From: Siphonodentalium dalli
Lineage: Eukaryota; Mollusca; Scaphopoda; Gadilida; Siphonodentaliidae
DNA: 64,000 nt
Direction of reading: 5' to 3'
Assembly (NCBI GenBank): GCA_032622095.1
Contig: CP136066.1
Location: forward strand, 146,971,559-147,035,558
The position numbers and the translations under genes are program-made. Numbering within the stretch: position 1 is the first letter of the stretch; the number at the start of each line of letters is the position of its first letter. Shown one piece after another: positions 53,790-64,000 of this stretch. The notes beneath the pieces were generated by a model. That model did no database searches and was not told the origin of the DNA. It saw only the letters and a program-made list of their open reading frames with translations.

Positions 53790-54400
53790 ACACATTACCA
53801 CAGTCACTCCATATATACATAAACACCACACAAATGACAATATAGTCACCTACTGTATACACGTACACCTGACCCATGACCATGCATCCATACTTGGTTA
53901 TACCCGTACACACCACAAATTATCATCCAGCAATGAGTCACAATGCAGGCACACCAGGTATACTCCTATATATGACCCATAACCATATAGTCACTCCCTG
54001 TATACATATTCACCACATTTCATGATCATAAGTCAATCCTTGTATACCCATTCACATCGCCATTGGCCATGCGGTCACCCCTGCACACCTATTATCCACA
54101 CCCATGGCCAAATATACATTCAATATATACATAAACACCACAACAATGACCATAGAGTCACTCCAGATATACATATGCACCTCACCAATTGCCATATAGC
54201 CACTTGCGTCATGCACATACCCTCACCCATGACACCAGGTATACTCCTTCACCTGGCCTATGGTCATATAGTCACCCCCTGTGTACCTATTCAAAATATT
54301 CATACCTGATCATGGTCAATCCTTGTATACATATTCACCTTACATTGGCCATAAGTCACTCCCTGTATACGTCACTACATAGCCAAATAGCCACTCAAGA
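53790..54400 (-). repeat. ~45-bp minisatellite, right half (inverted)
   Basis: The same unit in reverse complement: GACCATATAGTCACTCCCTG, TATACATATTCACCACA. The centre between the halves (53690-53790) is not repeated. Confidence 0.8.
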
Positions 54401-55657
54401 TATACTAACTCAGTTCCGTCTCAAAGTTTTGCCGATTTCCTTTCAATAATATGGCCAGAATCACAAAAGAGGTTCTCCGCAAAATTCCATACTGCAACTT
54501 TAAAATTAATTTGTCATGCCCCATACGGAACTGGGACAACCATAATAGAACATGTAGTTGTCAGTTAATTATCTAACACGTATAATAACCAAGTGAGTCA
54601 CAATTTGCTACCTTTTCGGAAAACGCAGAGAATAATTTTCGGGATATATGTAAAAAATAATGAACTTTTTACTAAATTTGGTTGCCATTTTGGAAGCCAT
54701 CGTGAGCAATTTGGTCTATAAACATCGTAGTGTGACACATTTCAGATAGACCAAAACAATAAACACCATTCATACCAAAGATAGTTACATTTTACTTGAA
54801 AAAATTGTCCAAACCTGAAAAGTTATTTTTTGTCGATATTTTTGTCAAATTTGTGAGAGAAAAATCCAATATTTCTGGCGATATCAGTGGTGACAATAGC
54901 AACAATTAACCATGGTGCATCAGATATGTTTGTTTTCAATGTATAGAAGGCAGAATAGCCAATTGTATACACCAACCACAACTTGTAAGCGATTGCAGGG
55001 CACCAGGGCAATATCTATCATTTTCCATATTGTGGCGGCCATTTTGAGCCAAAGTCACAATTTTGGTTCCAATAAGTTGGAATATTCATAGGTAATGATA
55101 TACCTGACTTACATTATAAAGTTCTGTTCATTTCTTGTTGAAATATGACTAGAATCCGAATTGTGAATTTTTGTGATTTTTTTTTACCGAATTCTGTAAA
55201 ATCGAATTTTTGAGGGATCTGCAGCGGCTAGGACCCCAATAACTGCACATCTCACTGCTCCAATGATTAGTTAATATACAAAATACAAAATAAAGTCACA
55301 TTTCTCAACCAGTTCCAAACAGAATAAACTGATCTATAAGATATAAGTGAGAAAACGTTATATTTTCAAATTCTGGTGGCCATTTTGGTGGCCATTTTGG
55401 CGGCCATCTGTGATAAGGAGTTTCAATGTTGACCTATTAAAGTGTCGTTATGTCTTAGCTTCACGAAAATATATACATTTGTATATATTTTACTAGAGTT
55501 CCTGCTATAATTTGCATCAAACTGACCTATGTCCCAGTCTAAAAAAAAACGGCCGCCATTGTGGCCGCAATCTTGTCTACACGGCCACTTTTTGTTTTGT
55601 TAACATTGCTTAAAAGTTGAAGGACATAATAAGGAATAAAATTACTGGGGTAAAGTC

Positions 55658-56743
55658 AATTCCCAGGGGGGTGAAGGGGTACCCTGTTAGCTCCCGGACT
55701 TTGCTATTAATAACCGACATCTGGGACAATTTGGGAATTAGAATGGGGTGTATAAATGTACATTATGTGAATACTAGCGTAATAGTATTTTTCATTCCTC
55801 GTGTGGTTTTGTGGGGGGGGGGGTGAAAAATTTTATTCATTTCTGGTAAATTATATACTCCCAGATTAGAAAACCTTCGGAATAGTGACCCTTTGGAATA
55901 ATGAACCTTCGGAATAGGGAACCTTCGGAATAATGAACCTTCGGAATAGAGAACCCTACCCGAACGATATACTTTCCAGCTAAAGTAGTTCAGGTGCACT
56001 TGGATTGCGTTCTGACAATGTATGCAGTTTATATCTCACAGGATCTAAATAAACATTTTCTGTTCAATTGTTTATGGTAACAAAAGAGGATATCGTCTAC
56101 TTCCGTTTTCGTACCAATTTGTCCATAATATTTACTGTTATAGCGGTTAACGCTTGCTACAACAGGTAAAAAATGATTAAATATTTCCAAAATTACACAT
56201 GCGACAATACTAACGATTGTGCCACTTACGGTGAAACAACACCTCACTGCACGAACATTGTATGGCATGAAGTGGGTCTGAATCGTGGTAAATTATCCCA
56301 TAAAATTGATTAGCTCGTGTGTTTTCCGCCTTCAAAATTCACAATTCCTCTCACTACCGAACGCTCCGCGGTAAATTCACAGATATGGAAAATATTCTAC
56401 CACAAAGTTCTTTTGGGTCCCAAACATTAATAGCAGCTTAAAGGTCAGACACACGTGTTACCAAAATGTCCTGATATTTCAAAATGGATTTGCTCAAAGT
56501 CTGTGTAAAATATCTCTTTGAAATTTTGTACTGGCAGTTATTGTGTCACAGTGTTCAAGAACCATCAACTCGTTGGAAGTTATAACCAAATTTACTAGAT
56601 TTTTTGTTATAAACATTTTCAAAATGTCATGTTTAGGTCATATGTCCATAGCCAAATCCCCAGCTGAATGGCCAGTTATATTTAATAGTGTTCCCTATTT
56701 ACAGTTGATTGCTCCTGGCTTGAGTAGACCATTCTGCATACTA
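55658..56743. other. No gene; small 15-bp minisatellite
   Basis: GAACCTTCGGAATA(A/G)(T/G) recurs about five times at 55870-55965. Otherwise nothing supported. Confidence 0.6.
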
Positions 56744-57211
56744 ATATGTGACCCGCCATATCAAATCCAGTCGTAAGTCGGGATTTTTTTTTACCCTGTG
56801 CCAATGCATTCTTTTATATATGCGAGTCGACCATATGTCGCATCGCATATATAAGAGAATGCATTGGCCTAACAATTTTTTATCATTTTTTTTCAAATAA
56901 ATGTTTCTTACAATTTTTAGGACATAAAATAAAAAACATCCATTACCCTGCAGGAAGCCCCACATATATATAGAAGCATATAGAAGAGTATCGTCTGCTC
57001 ATGTTTGTCTGGGGCTCTGTATGGGTGAAATTATAAAATTGTTAAAGAATACAAGAAAAAATTATTAAAATTGTAAAAAATTGTTAGGCCAATGCATTCT
57101 CTTATATATGCGAGGCGACCTATGGTCGACTCGCATATATAAGAGAATGCATTGGCACAGGGTAAAAAAAATCCCGACTTACGACTGGATTTGATATGGC
57201 GGGTCACATAT
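56744..57211 (-). mobile_element. 466-bp TIR element, second copy
   Basis: ATATGTGACCCGCCATATCA ... TGATATGGCGGGTCACATAT with the two internal ATGCATTC hairpins. The centre (GAAGCCCCACATATATATAG, CATGTTTGTCTGGGGCTCTG) is in reverse orientation relative to 34976-35443. The copies are highly similar, suggesting fairly recent activity. Confidence 0.88.
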
Positions 57212-57580
57212 AACATTTGTTTTGATTGGGCTGAAATATGTGTGGCTGCTTTATTCTTCATTGTAACGTATGCCCCATAATATGGATATGATATCTTGCG
57301 ATTAAAATTTAAGCTCAACATTATAACACTAATGGAGCTTCCTCGCAAAGAGTCAAGACAATAAGCAATTTGGTGATTTGATTTTAGAATGGATGTATTA
57401 ATTTTCTGGCAGTTTTTGGTACACCCAAAGGGACAATTTTTTTTTTTTATTTTCAGTCTCACAACTGTATTCAAATCCATTGTAATGGTCAACGCTCAAC
57501 GGAAAATCAAGGTATTCGAAGTGTGTTCATGCGAAATAACATACCATTCTGTGTAAACAACAATCCTCAACAAACACATG
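57212..57580. other. No gene recognised
   Basis: No supported feature. Confidence 0.5.
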
Positions 57581-58075
57581 AAATTAAAGTGTCAATGACA
57601 CTGTAGCTCAACCTGGAGAGGGGATAATTTCATGTGCTACAGTCAATGGAGCGATTATGAAAGCGGAAAGTTAAATGTCTAAGTAATACTAGATGTGAAC
57701 AATGAAGATATATATATATAATTAAAAATCCAAGATAGCCACTGTAGGACATGTTTTTTAAAACAAATTTCTGGGGGAAATGATGCCTCCCATCTAGAGG
57801 TCACCCGAAGATCTATAGGAAGTTTGGTGATGATCGGATGAGGAAGGTGGCCTGTAGTGTGTGCCGAATGGTTTAGTCATACTGAGAGTAAAATCCAAGA
57901 TGGTCGCTGGCGACCATGTTTTTCCAAGAAATTCGGAATAAAATTAATTGCTCCCATCTAGAGGTCACCCCGAAAATCCACATGAAGTTCGGTGATGGTT
58001 GGATGAGCGATGTAGTCTGTAGGGCGTGCCAAGTAAAGAGTAAAATCCAAGATGGCTGCCAGCGTTTTTTGACGA
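57581..58075 (-). repeat. 164-bp satellite element, truncated reverse copy
   Basis: Starts AAAGTGTCAATGACACTGTA, GCTCAACCTGGAGAGG, the standard element end, and carries two to three diverged units (GAGAGTAAAATCCAAGATGG at 57885 and 58039). The opposite end is missing. Confidence 0.75.
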
Positions 58076-58303
58076 TAGTTCTATTTTGGCATTCCGGCTA
58101 ATCTGCCATCCGTGACATTACTTCATACTTAGCAGACTATGAAATAATGGAAATATGGTTACCTTATTATACAAAGCAGAGACTATATAGAAACCAACAA
58201 TATTTGAGTACAGTACCCCTTTAATGAAAGAATTGAGAACAGAGATTTTCAAAATCAAATGTAGCAAGTACTATGTCGCTAAACTGCCACTTATTAATCC
58301 GAA
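58076..58303. other. No gene; possible family D end
   Basis: ACAGTACCCCTTTAA at 58210-58224 resembles the right end of TTAA family D. No partner end identified. Confidence 0.4.
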
Positions 58304-59323
58304 TTAAAGCCACACACACGGCGGTTTGCGCTCCAAAATACACCGAAAAATATTTCCCTTTTAAAGTTTTCCCGGTATCGAAATAGGTCGATAAATACTT
58401 GAACTACCTTTCTACGACCATTAAATGTCCCAGAAAGACACAGTGAAGTCATAAAAAATCCAACATTGATCACGACGTTTGGGTTCCAAACAAAAACACA
58501 GCCGTGTGCACGGCATGGAACAAAAAAGAGCGTTCCGTGTTAATCTATTCCTGTGATGGTAGACTAAAATGGCTGTGACCATGCATGGATTTTTTTTTTT
58601 TCAGAGCATATATGAAGCAGGCATATCAATATTTCGTGTATTTGTCAACCTATGTTATACCTCCTTCCCTTTGCCAAGTTGTTTGCCCTAAATTAGCCAG
58701 ATATCTTTCAAGAATCAATGGTGCAAAAACTGGTGGCATTTCCGTACTCTATATAATAAGCAACAAATCAATTGAAGACACATGTTCCAATTCCAAAATG
58801 TATAATTCAAAAGTGTGCAATCGATGAATAATTTCTTGAAAATTGAAAGTAAATTTTGCCAGCTATATATGATTGAAGCCTTACGACCGAACAACAGTTA
58901 GATGCAAATTTTAGGCAGTCCAATCAGCTGGTCCAATGCGGAGTACTCACATCAAAACACTTAAACGAACATGGCTCGATCTTCCAAATGTTGTCTATAT
59001 ACGTAATTTGGAAGGAGGTATAAGATATATAGGTTGATAAATACACGAAATATTGATATACCGGTTTCATATATGCTCTGAAAAATACTTGCCATGGTCA
59101 AAGCCATTTTCCAACTGTTTTCAATTTTTCATATGCAGGAGTGAAACAAACGCTCATTATTTCGGCCATATCAGGAATAGATTAACACGGAAAGCTCCTT
59201 TCTGTTCCATGTCGCGCACATTGTGTTGTTTGTTTGGGACTCAAACACCGTGTTCGAAGTATACCGAGTATAAAAGGATATGGTCCCATAAATGGCCGTA
59301 TTTAGTGTACAGTGCCCCTTTAA
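58304..59323. mobile_element. TTAA-bounded composite with inverted interior (family D)
   Basis: TTAA then AGCCACACACACGGCGG on the left; GGCCGTATTTAGTGTACAGT, GCCCCT and TTAA (59320-59323) on the right. The interior has long inverted similarity: GCATGGAACAAAAAAGAGCG to TTAATCTATTCCTG (58510-58552) against CAGGAATAGATTAACACGGA (59172-). Also AATATTTCGTGTATTTGTCA inverted at 59033. The outermost ends do not match each other, so this may be two merged elements. Confidence 0.5.
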
Positions 59324-60202
59324 ACATAATATGATATCAGTGAGAGAAACAGATATTGAGAATTAGAGAGTTAGATTAGAGACACGCAGAAGAGAATTTG
59401 AAGATATGTGGATAATATACATATTTTGAAGAGCTGTACCTATATAGCCTCTGAGCCGACGTTGCATCACGGTAACAGTTCACAAGGGTTCGAAGAATTT
59501 GAATTCGCATGCAGGAGTGTTTTATAATGTGATATTGTTGTAAACTAACGTATTCTTGCATATCGTTCGATTTGGTCTGGTTTCTATGCGCGCGCGTGGT
59601 TTAACGGGAGCGTCTTCGTGGTCAGTATTAATTGAATCGTTTGGTGCTTAAAGCTACATGGCTGTTTGCACTTCAATATACACCTAATATTATTCGCTTT
59701 TTAATTTTTCCCGGTATCGAAATAGGTCGTTAATTATCTGAACTACCTTTCTACTAGCATTCTATAGCCCAAAAAAGACGCATTGAAGTGATGAAAAATA
59801 AACTGAAGATTGTAAACGGCTGGAAAATTGCTATAGCTTTTGGCAAGTATTTTTTTTTTCAGAGCATACGAAGCCGGAATATCAATATTTCGTATATTTA
59901 TCGACCTATAGTATCCGTCCCTATAAAATTACGTAGACAAAATTTTGGAGGTTCGAATGAGTCATGACCGTTTAAGATAATCGTTCGTACTTCTTTGAAA
60001 AATGGTTATGTTATATCGTCATGTGAGAGTTCAGTGGAACCACGGATATAGTATCTCGGTGGTAAAGTTACAATGCCAGGCAATAAAGCTATGTGTGTGT
60101 GGTATCTTTCACTTTGAGTAAATAATGTTCGGTATCCTCAAGCTCACTGCAAGCACACTTCTAAAGGTTGGTTAGAAACAAAGTATAAATATGTTTGGTA
60201 AT
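59324..60202. other. No gene; partial repeat of the 58.3-kb element
   Basis: TTTTCCCGGTATCGAAATAG and GAACTACCTTTCTAC (59708-59755) and CAGAGCATACGAAGCCGGAA (59860) repeat the left part of the 58.3-kb element in the same orientation. Confidence 0.55.
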
Positions 60203-60674
60203 TTAAAGGTACTCAATCCGAACGGAGGGTCCCCATCTCAACAGATTCCAACAACAACAATTCGATCAGAGGGTCCTATATTACTATTTCTTTGGGGGTA
60301 CAAAATATTTGATTCGAGTCGAGGAACCCATCAAACAAAGCTCAGAGTTATTAGATATTGATTTTTGAAATTTGTTATTTACTCGAGATGAGTACTAATA
60401 ATTGCCGTAATCTGCTCTGGATGTGTACTCCAAAATCTATTCAAACAGACAAGGATGGATAACTCTAAAATCAAGTGGTAATAACAGCGCAATTTTGACT
60501 GAGTTCTGGGCCAGATAATATTCCCGATAATGAAAAATAATAGATTTCTAAAATCGATATCTAACAAATCTGAGCTTTGATGGGTGACTTCCTCGACTCG
60601 AATCAAATATTTCTGACCCCCGAAGCCATTGAAATAGTAATTGAGAGGAGTTTTATCGGATTGAGTACCTTTAA
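60203..60674 (-). mobile_element. TTAA MITE family B, second complete copy
   Basis: Between TTAA at 60203-60206 and 60671-60674. Ends AGGTACTCAATCCGAACGG and, inverted, AGGTACTCAATCCGATAAAA. Interior order is reversed relative to 24343-24830 (ACAACAACAATTCGATCAGA comes first here). Confidence 0.88.
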
Positions 60675-61780
60675 GTGGATACAGTGCATTCTATATAAGT
60701 CGCGAATACAATATATATATATGCGCGTCGCGTCTTCTTCTTGTTATAGAATTCTATGACTTTGAGAATTTCACTATCGAATCCATTATAGTCTTGCTTG
60801 AGTCAAAAGACACCTCCCTCAAAAAAAAAAACCCCACCCTGTCGCCAGCACTTTCCTGCAATAACTGCATATATGCTATTCCCAAAATTGTTCAGACCTC
60901 TATCAGAGACCGGACGGGAAATTTCATACCTGCCAAAACATTAGTTGGAAATTTCACACTAACAATAGGTTGAAAATGTTTTTGTAGTTTGATTTTCAAA
61001 CAATTTATTGGGGGAATTAATTGTATTTGGACCATGCAATATTTGCATATTTTCCTATTTTTTTGTCAAAATTTTGCACTGAATGGTCATCATTTTGAAA
61101 TTTCCAACTCTAGGAAGGCTTGAGGCTAGTCTAGATGCCAGGATTTTGCGATTTTCTTGTTCAGATTTCAAAAATGGTCGGCCCGGTGTGTCAATGTCCC
61201 TCCCACGTGGCCACTACAAAACTGCTAATTAGTATAACAAAACAATATTGTACTACATTTGGTCAAAATTGTGGACTGAAGAGGTTTGAAATTTCCAACA
61301 CTAGGAAAGCTTCAGTTGAGGCCAGTCAAGATGCTCGGATTTGCGATTTTCTTGTATAGGTTTCAAACTGTTATCACACCGGGCCGAACAACCATGGTCA
61401 GCACGATGTGTCCTGGTCTATTGCCCGTAGCCGTGGGCATTTATCTGGAGTTAGACCACTAGATGTTAGGATTTATGCAGTTTTTCAGGTTAAAATATCT
61501 GAATGTTCTCATACCGGGAATATAGAACCATGGTTTATGAATATATAGGATATTATGGGATATTGGGCCTGAGCACTCAGGTGCAAGGGGGGGGGGGGGG
61601 GTGCGAATGCGAATGGAATTGTGCAAAACTTGTGTTTGGTCTTATTCTGATTTAAGGGGGATGCAGTTGGAATTTCCCAAGGTGGACACCCCCCCCCCCC
61701 CCCCACGGAGCCCCTCTAGCCACGTCCCTGGCCTCTATAAATTGTTTCAGTGTAGTTGGTTACGTCACACTCTGTAATTA
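60675..61780. other. No gene; tandem fragment and homopolymers
   Basis: GAAATTTCCAACTCTAGGAA, GATTTTGCGATTTTCTTGTT (61098-61163) recurs at 61290-61357: a ~195-bp tandem step. G run 61587-61602 and C run 61689-61704. Confidence 0.6.
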
Positions 61781-64000
61781 CTTGAACGAATTTCAACATA
61801 AAATGGAGCGCATAGTTCAAAGTGATTCTATTATTTCTTCACGTATCTATAGATCAGATGTTCAGTCATCGATAGAAATTAATCGTATAGATGCCGCGAT
61901 GTTTAATTATCAGAAAAGTATCGCACAAAGGTATCGAGAACGTGACATGGCACCGAACCGCATTCAAGTGATTACAGATTGTGAAAGTAGAACTGACAAG
62001 AATCAGACAGAGTGATCTTTATTCAGCAAAATAAAAGCATACGTAATAAATGTTCACAAGATCACGATCATGGGTGGAGGGAGAGCATGCAGATAAGTGA
62101 TTGAGTGGGGTATGTATATATTTTTTTACTGAGAGAAATGCTTCTATCACAAGGGCATAATTTACTTTTCTATATTTTTTTCCACAAAATGGGACAGAAT
62201 TGTACTATTTTTATAGACTGATCGTTGAAGTCAAAATGCAATGTCAACTTAGAACAAATTGGTAATAAGGCAAATTTGGGTCCAAAAAATGCGCAAATGT
62301 CCACGGAACAAGATATCCCAAATCCGCTTGGGGAACCTATATAATTCAAGATGTCGTCCAGCATCGTTCTGGATACCGAGTGTTGTCTTAAATACGAGCA
62401 TAACACAACAGGAGAAGCTGAAATAACAGGCTGGGTGTAAATCAAACAACATTAACCCAGACACAGAAATGGCTATCAAAATGGCCGGAATATAATGAAA
62501 TTTGACAATGGCAGAAATTGCATGAATATTCCACCGAGTTGGTAAATAAGAACGAATTACATAAACATATGCCCCTTAAAGGTTAAACGTCATTCACACA
62601 TATCAAGCTCAAGGATTTACTGATATGTCGGCAACACGAAATGAAACAAAAGTCCTTGGTGTTTTAAAGTATGATTTCGGCTTTAACTACATCGATTTGG
62701 TCGCGCATGGTAATTTAATGAATGTAATTAACAATTAATGCGTCGCTCTGCGGTCCGCGTCAATTTCATCCGACATGTTTAACCTAACGTTTAACCTAAC
62801 ACACACTCCAAAGTGCCCACCCTTTCGTTATGAAATTCACTTATACTTTCAGGATCTTCTACAGCTCCCGTGATAATGAACCATCCAGTTTATTTTGCAG
62901 CCATGCTCATGTTATTGAAACAAGACATATGTTTATGTATTGAAGTTGAAACCAGCTGCACGGTCACCAGGGCCCGATGATGCTCAAATTCGTATCTTAC
63001 ATACGACTAAATTTCAGTATTCCAGTCCCATTTACCGCCATATTGTTCGTATATCTTTCATTTCTTTGTGAACAGCTGGATCTTGGTACAAAACAATGCA
63101 ATATTCATATATGCCACCTTTCCTCACGATAACGACTCAGATCTAATATTTATAAAGTTACTCAGAATAGTTGATTCTCGAATTAGAAACTCCTTAATCC
63201 ACACTTGCTCAGTCTGTCGATGTCTCCATTTACGGTTGTGTGTACGGCATATATATGCAATATTTGGAAGCACAAGCAAACTTTATGGCACGGTTGCAGA
63301 TAACGTTCTTCAACTCGGATATGTGGCCTAAGTGAATATAACTGAATATATATTCGGTTATAAAAGCAATCTTTATCCTCTTTATATATCGGCTATTTTT
63401 TAATATATATTTAAAGAATGGATTGGAATGGGTAATGCTACTAATTATAATCTAATACGATGCTTCTCGGGAACAAAAGCGAAAACTTCATATTCTTCAG
63501 TACATGATTGGACACAATGTCTTTAATAGTGTGAGACAAGGAGCATATACCGATAACTAGATGAGTCTTCGTCGTAAATACTGACTATAACGGTGCACTT
63601 TGAAAGGTCGGATTGTGAACGTGTCAAAATATATGACATATAGTTATTCATGAGAGTATTCTGACTACACTGTGTCAACAAAAGACATCAACATCAAGGT
63701 ATGTCTAAAACCTTTGGACATTATTACATTAGGCTTGGAGTATACAATCAAAACATATTAGCATTATGCATATGGGGATGTCATTGGTACACTTGTAGAC
63801 AGAGTTGTGTATACCAAACTTGTAAGATATGTCGATCTTTATGACAACATATTCGAGTGGTTATCTCGAACAATTCCTCGAAATGGGTACATGGTTCTTA
63901 GAATATAAGTTTCTCTTATGTGCTGCAATTATTATTTGTTGCAATTTCGACAACATACAGAGCATTCTATAACAGTATGGAAATATCACACAAATGTGAA
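61781..64000. other. No gene recognised; weak open frames
   Basis: A plus frame from ATG at 61803 encodes about 70 charged residues (ERIVQSDSIISSRIYRSD...) and lies about 30 bp after a TTACGTCA word. Another 87-codon frame is at 63068-63331. Neither has a known motif, splice pattern or homologue I recognise, so both stay uncalled. Nothing else supported. Confidence 0.4.

Larger units (their letters stand above)
51428..55657. mobile_element. Giant 4.2-kb fold-back element
   Basis: The outer arms (about 51428-52680 and 54400-55657) are inverted copies over about 1.25 kb. TTCCTTATTATGTCCTTCAA at 51447-51466 is matched exactly in reverse at 55617-55636. ATGGCGGCCATCATGGCCGC, AATATGACTAGAATCC-like, CATCTATACATTGCATACTA and GACGGAACTGAG follow in mirrored order. 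Inside lie two inverse arrays of a ~45-bp minisatellite. No transposase frame is visible. It resembles foldback-type non-autonomous elements; class unknown. A one-arm relative is at 40.4-42.4 kb. Confidence 0.85.

Overview
The window looks like a gene-poor, repeat-dense stretch of an animal nuclear genome, most likely a mollusc and probably a bivalve. It is AT-rich and has spliced exons with GT/AG borders. It carries tRNA-derived SINE, Penelope-like, LINE and TTAA-flanked DNA-transposon debris. It also has the dispersed blocks ending in GAGCTAAAAA or in GACGGACGG runs that I associate with bivalve genomes. The species cannot be named from sequence alone. Positions 40279-40378 are exactly 100 N, an assembly gap.

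Only one gene is recognisable by family. Three minus-strand exons (38444-38578, 36544-36736, 34703-34909) encode the C-terminal part of an APMAP/hemomucin-type protein (strictosidine-synthase-like beta-propeller family). Phases and splice sites are intact and the stop codon is present. The 5' exons were not found; they may lie past the gap or outside the window.

The most interesting content is a family of three intact, intronless, same-strand ORFs of 295, 294 and 289 codons (13338-14225, 20799-21683, 29348-30217), spaced 7.5-8.5 kb apart. They encode an unrecognised protein with a soluble N-terminal part, an acidic Ser/Gln-rich linker and one cysteine-containing membrane segment near the C-terminus. 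Each ORF sits in a duplicated unit of about 2 kb with a conserved TATA-like block upstream and a GATTCGAGC hairpin downstream. The coding part is far better conserved than the flanks, and the main length difference is an in-frame 15-base indel.

Layout: 0-2.6 kb, small repeats, a G/C-ended MITE-like unit, a minisatellite with a SINE in it. 2.6-5 kb, an element made of 164-bp tandem units. 5-11 kb, TTAA MITE, dispersed repeats and a 3-kb element of ~140-bp modules. 11.3-12.1 kb, Penelope-like remnant. 12.3-30.3 kb, the three ORF units interleaved with MITEs, LINE scraps and minisatellites. 31-34 kb, palindromes, a LINE tail split by a TTAA MITE, a 33-bp minisatellite. 34.7-38.6 kb, APMAP exons with TE-filled introns. 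38.8-51 kb, hairpins, gap, nested repeats, microsatellites and long diverged bivalve repeats. 51.4-55.7 kb, a giant 4.2-kb fold-back element. 56-64 kb, more TIR elements and mostly unassigned sequence.

Limits: everything was done by eye. Family names rest on remembered motifs, repeat borders are approximate unless a target-site duplication is stated, and identities are estimates.
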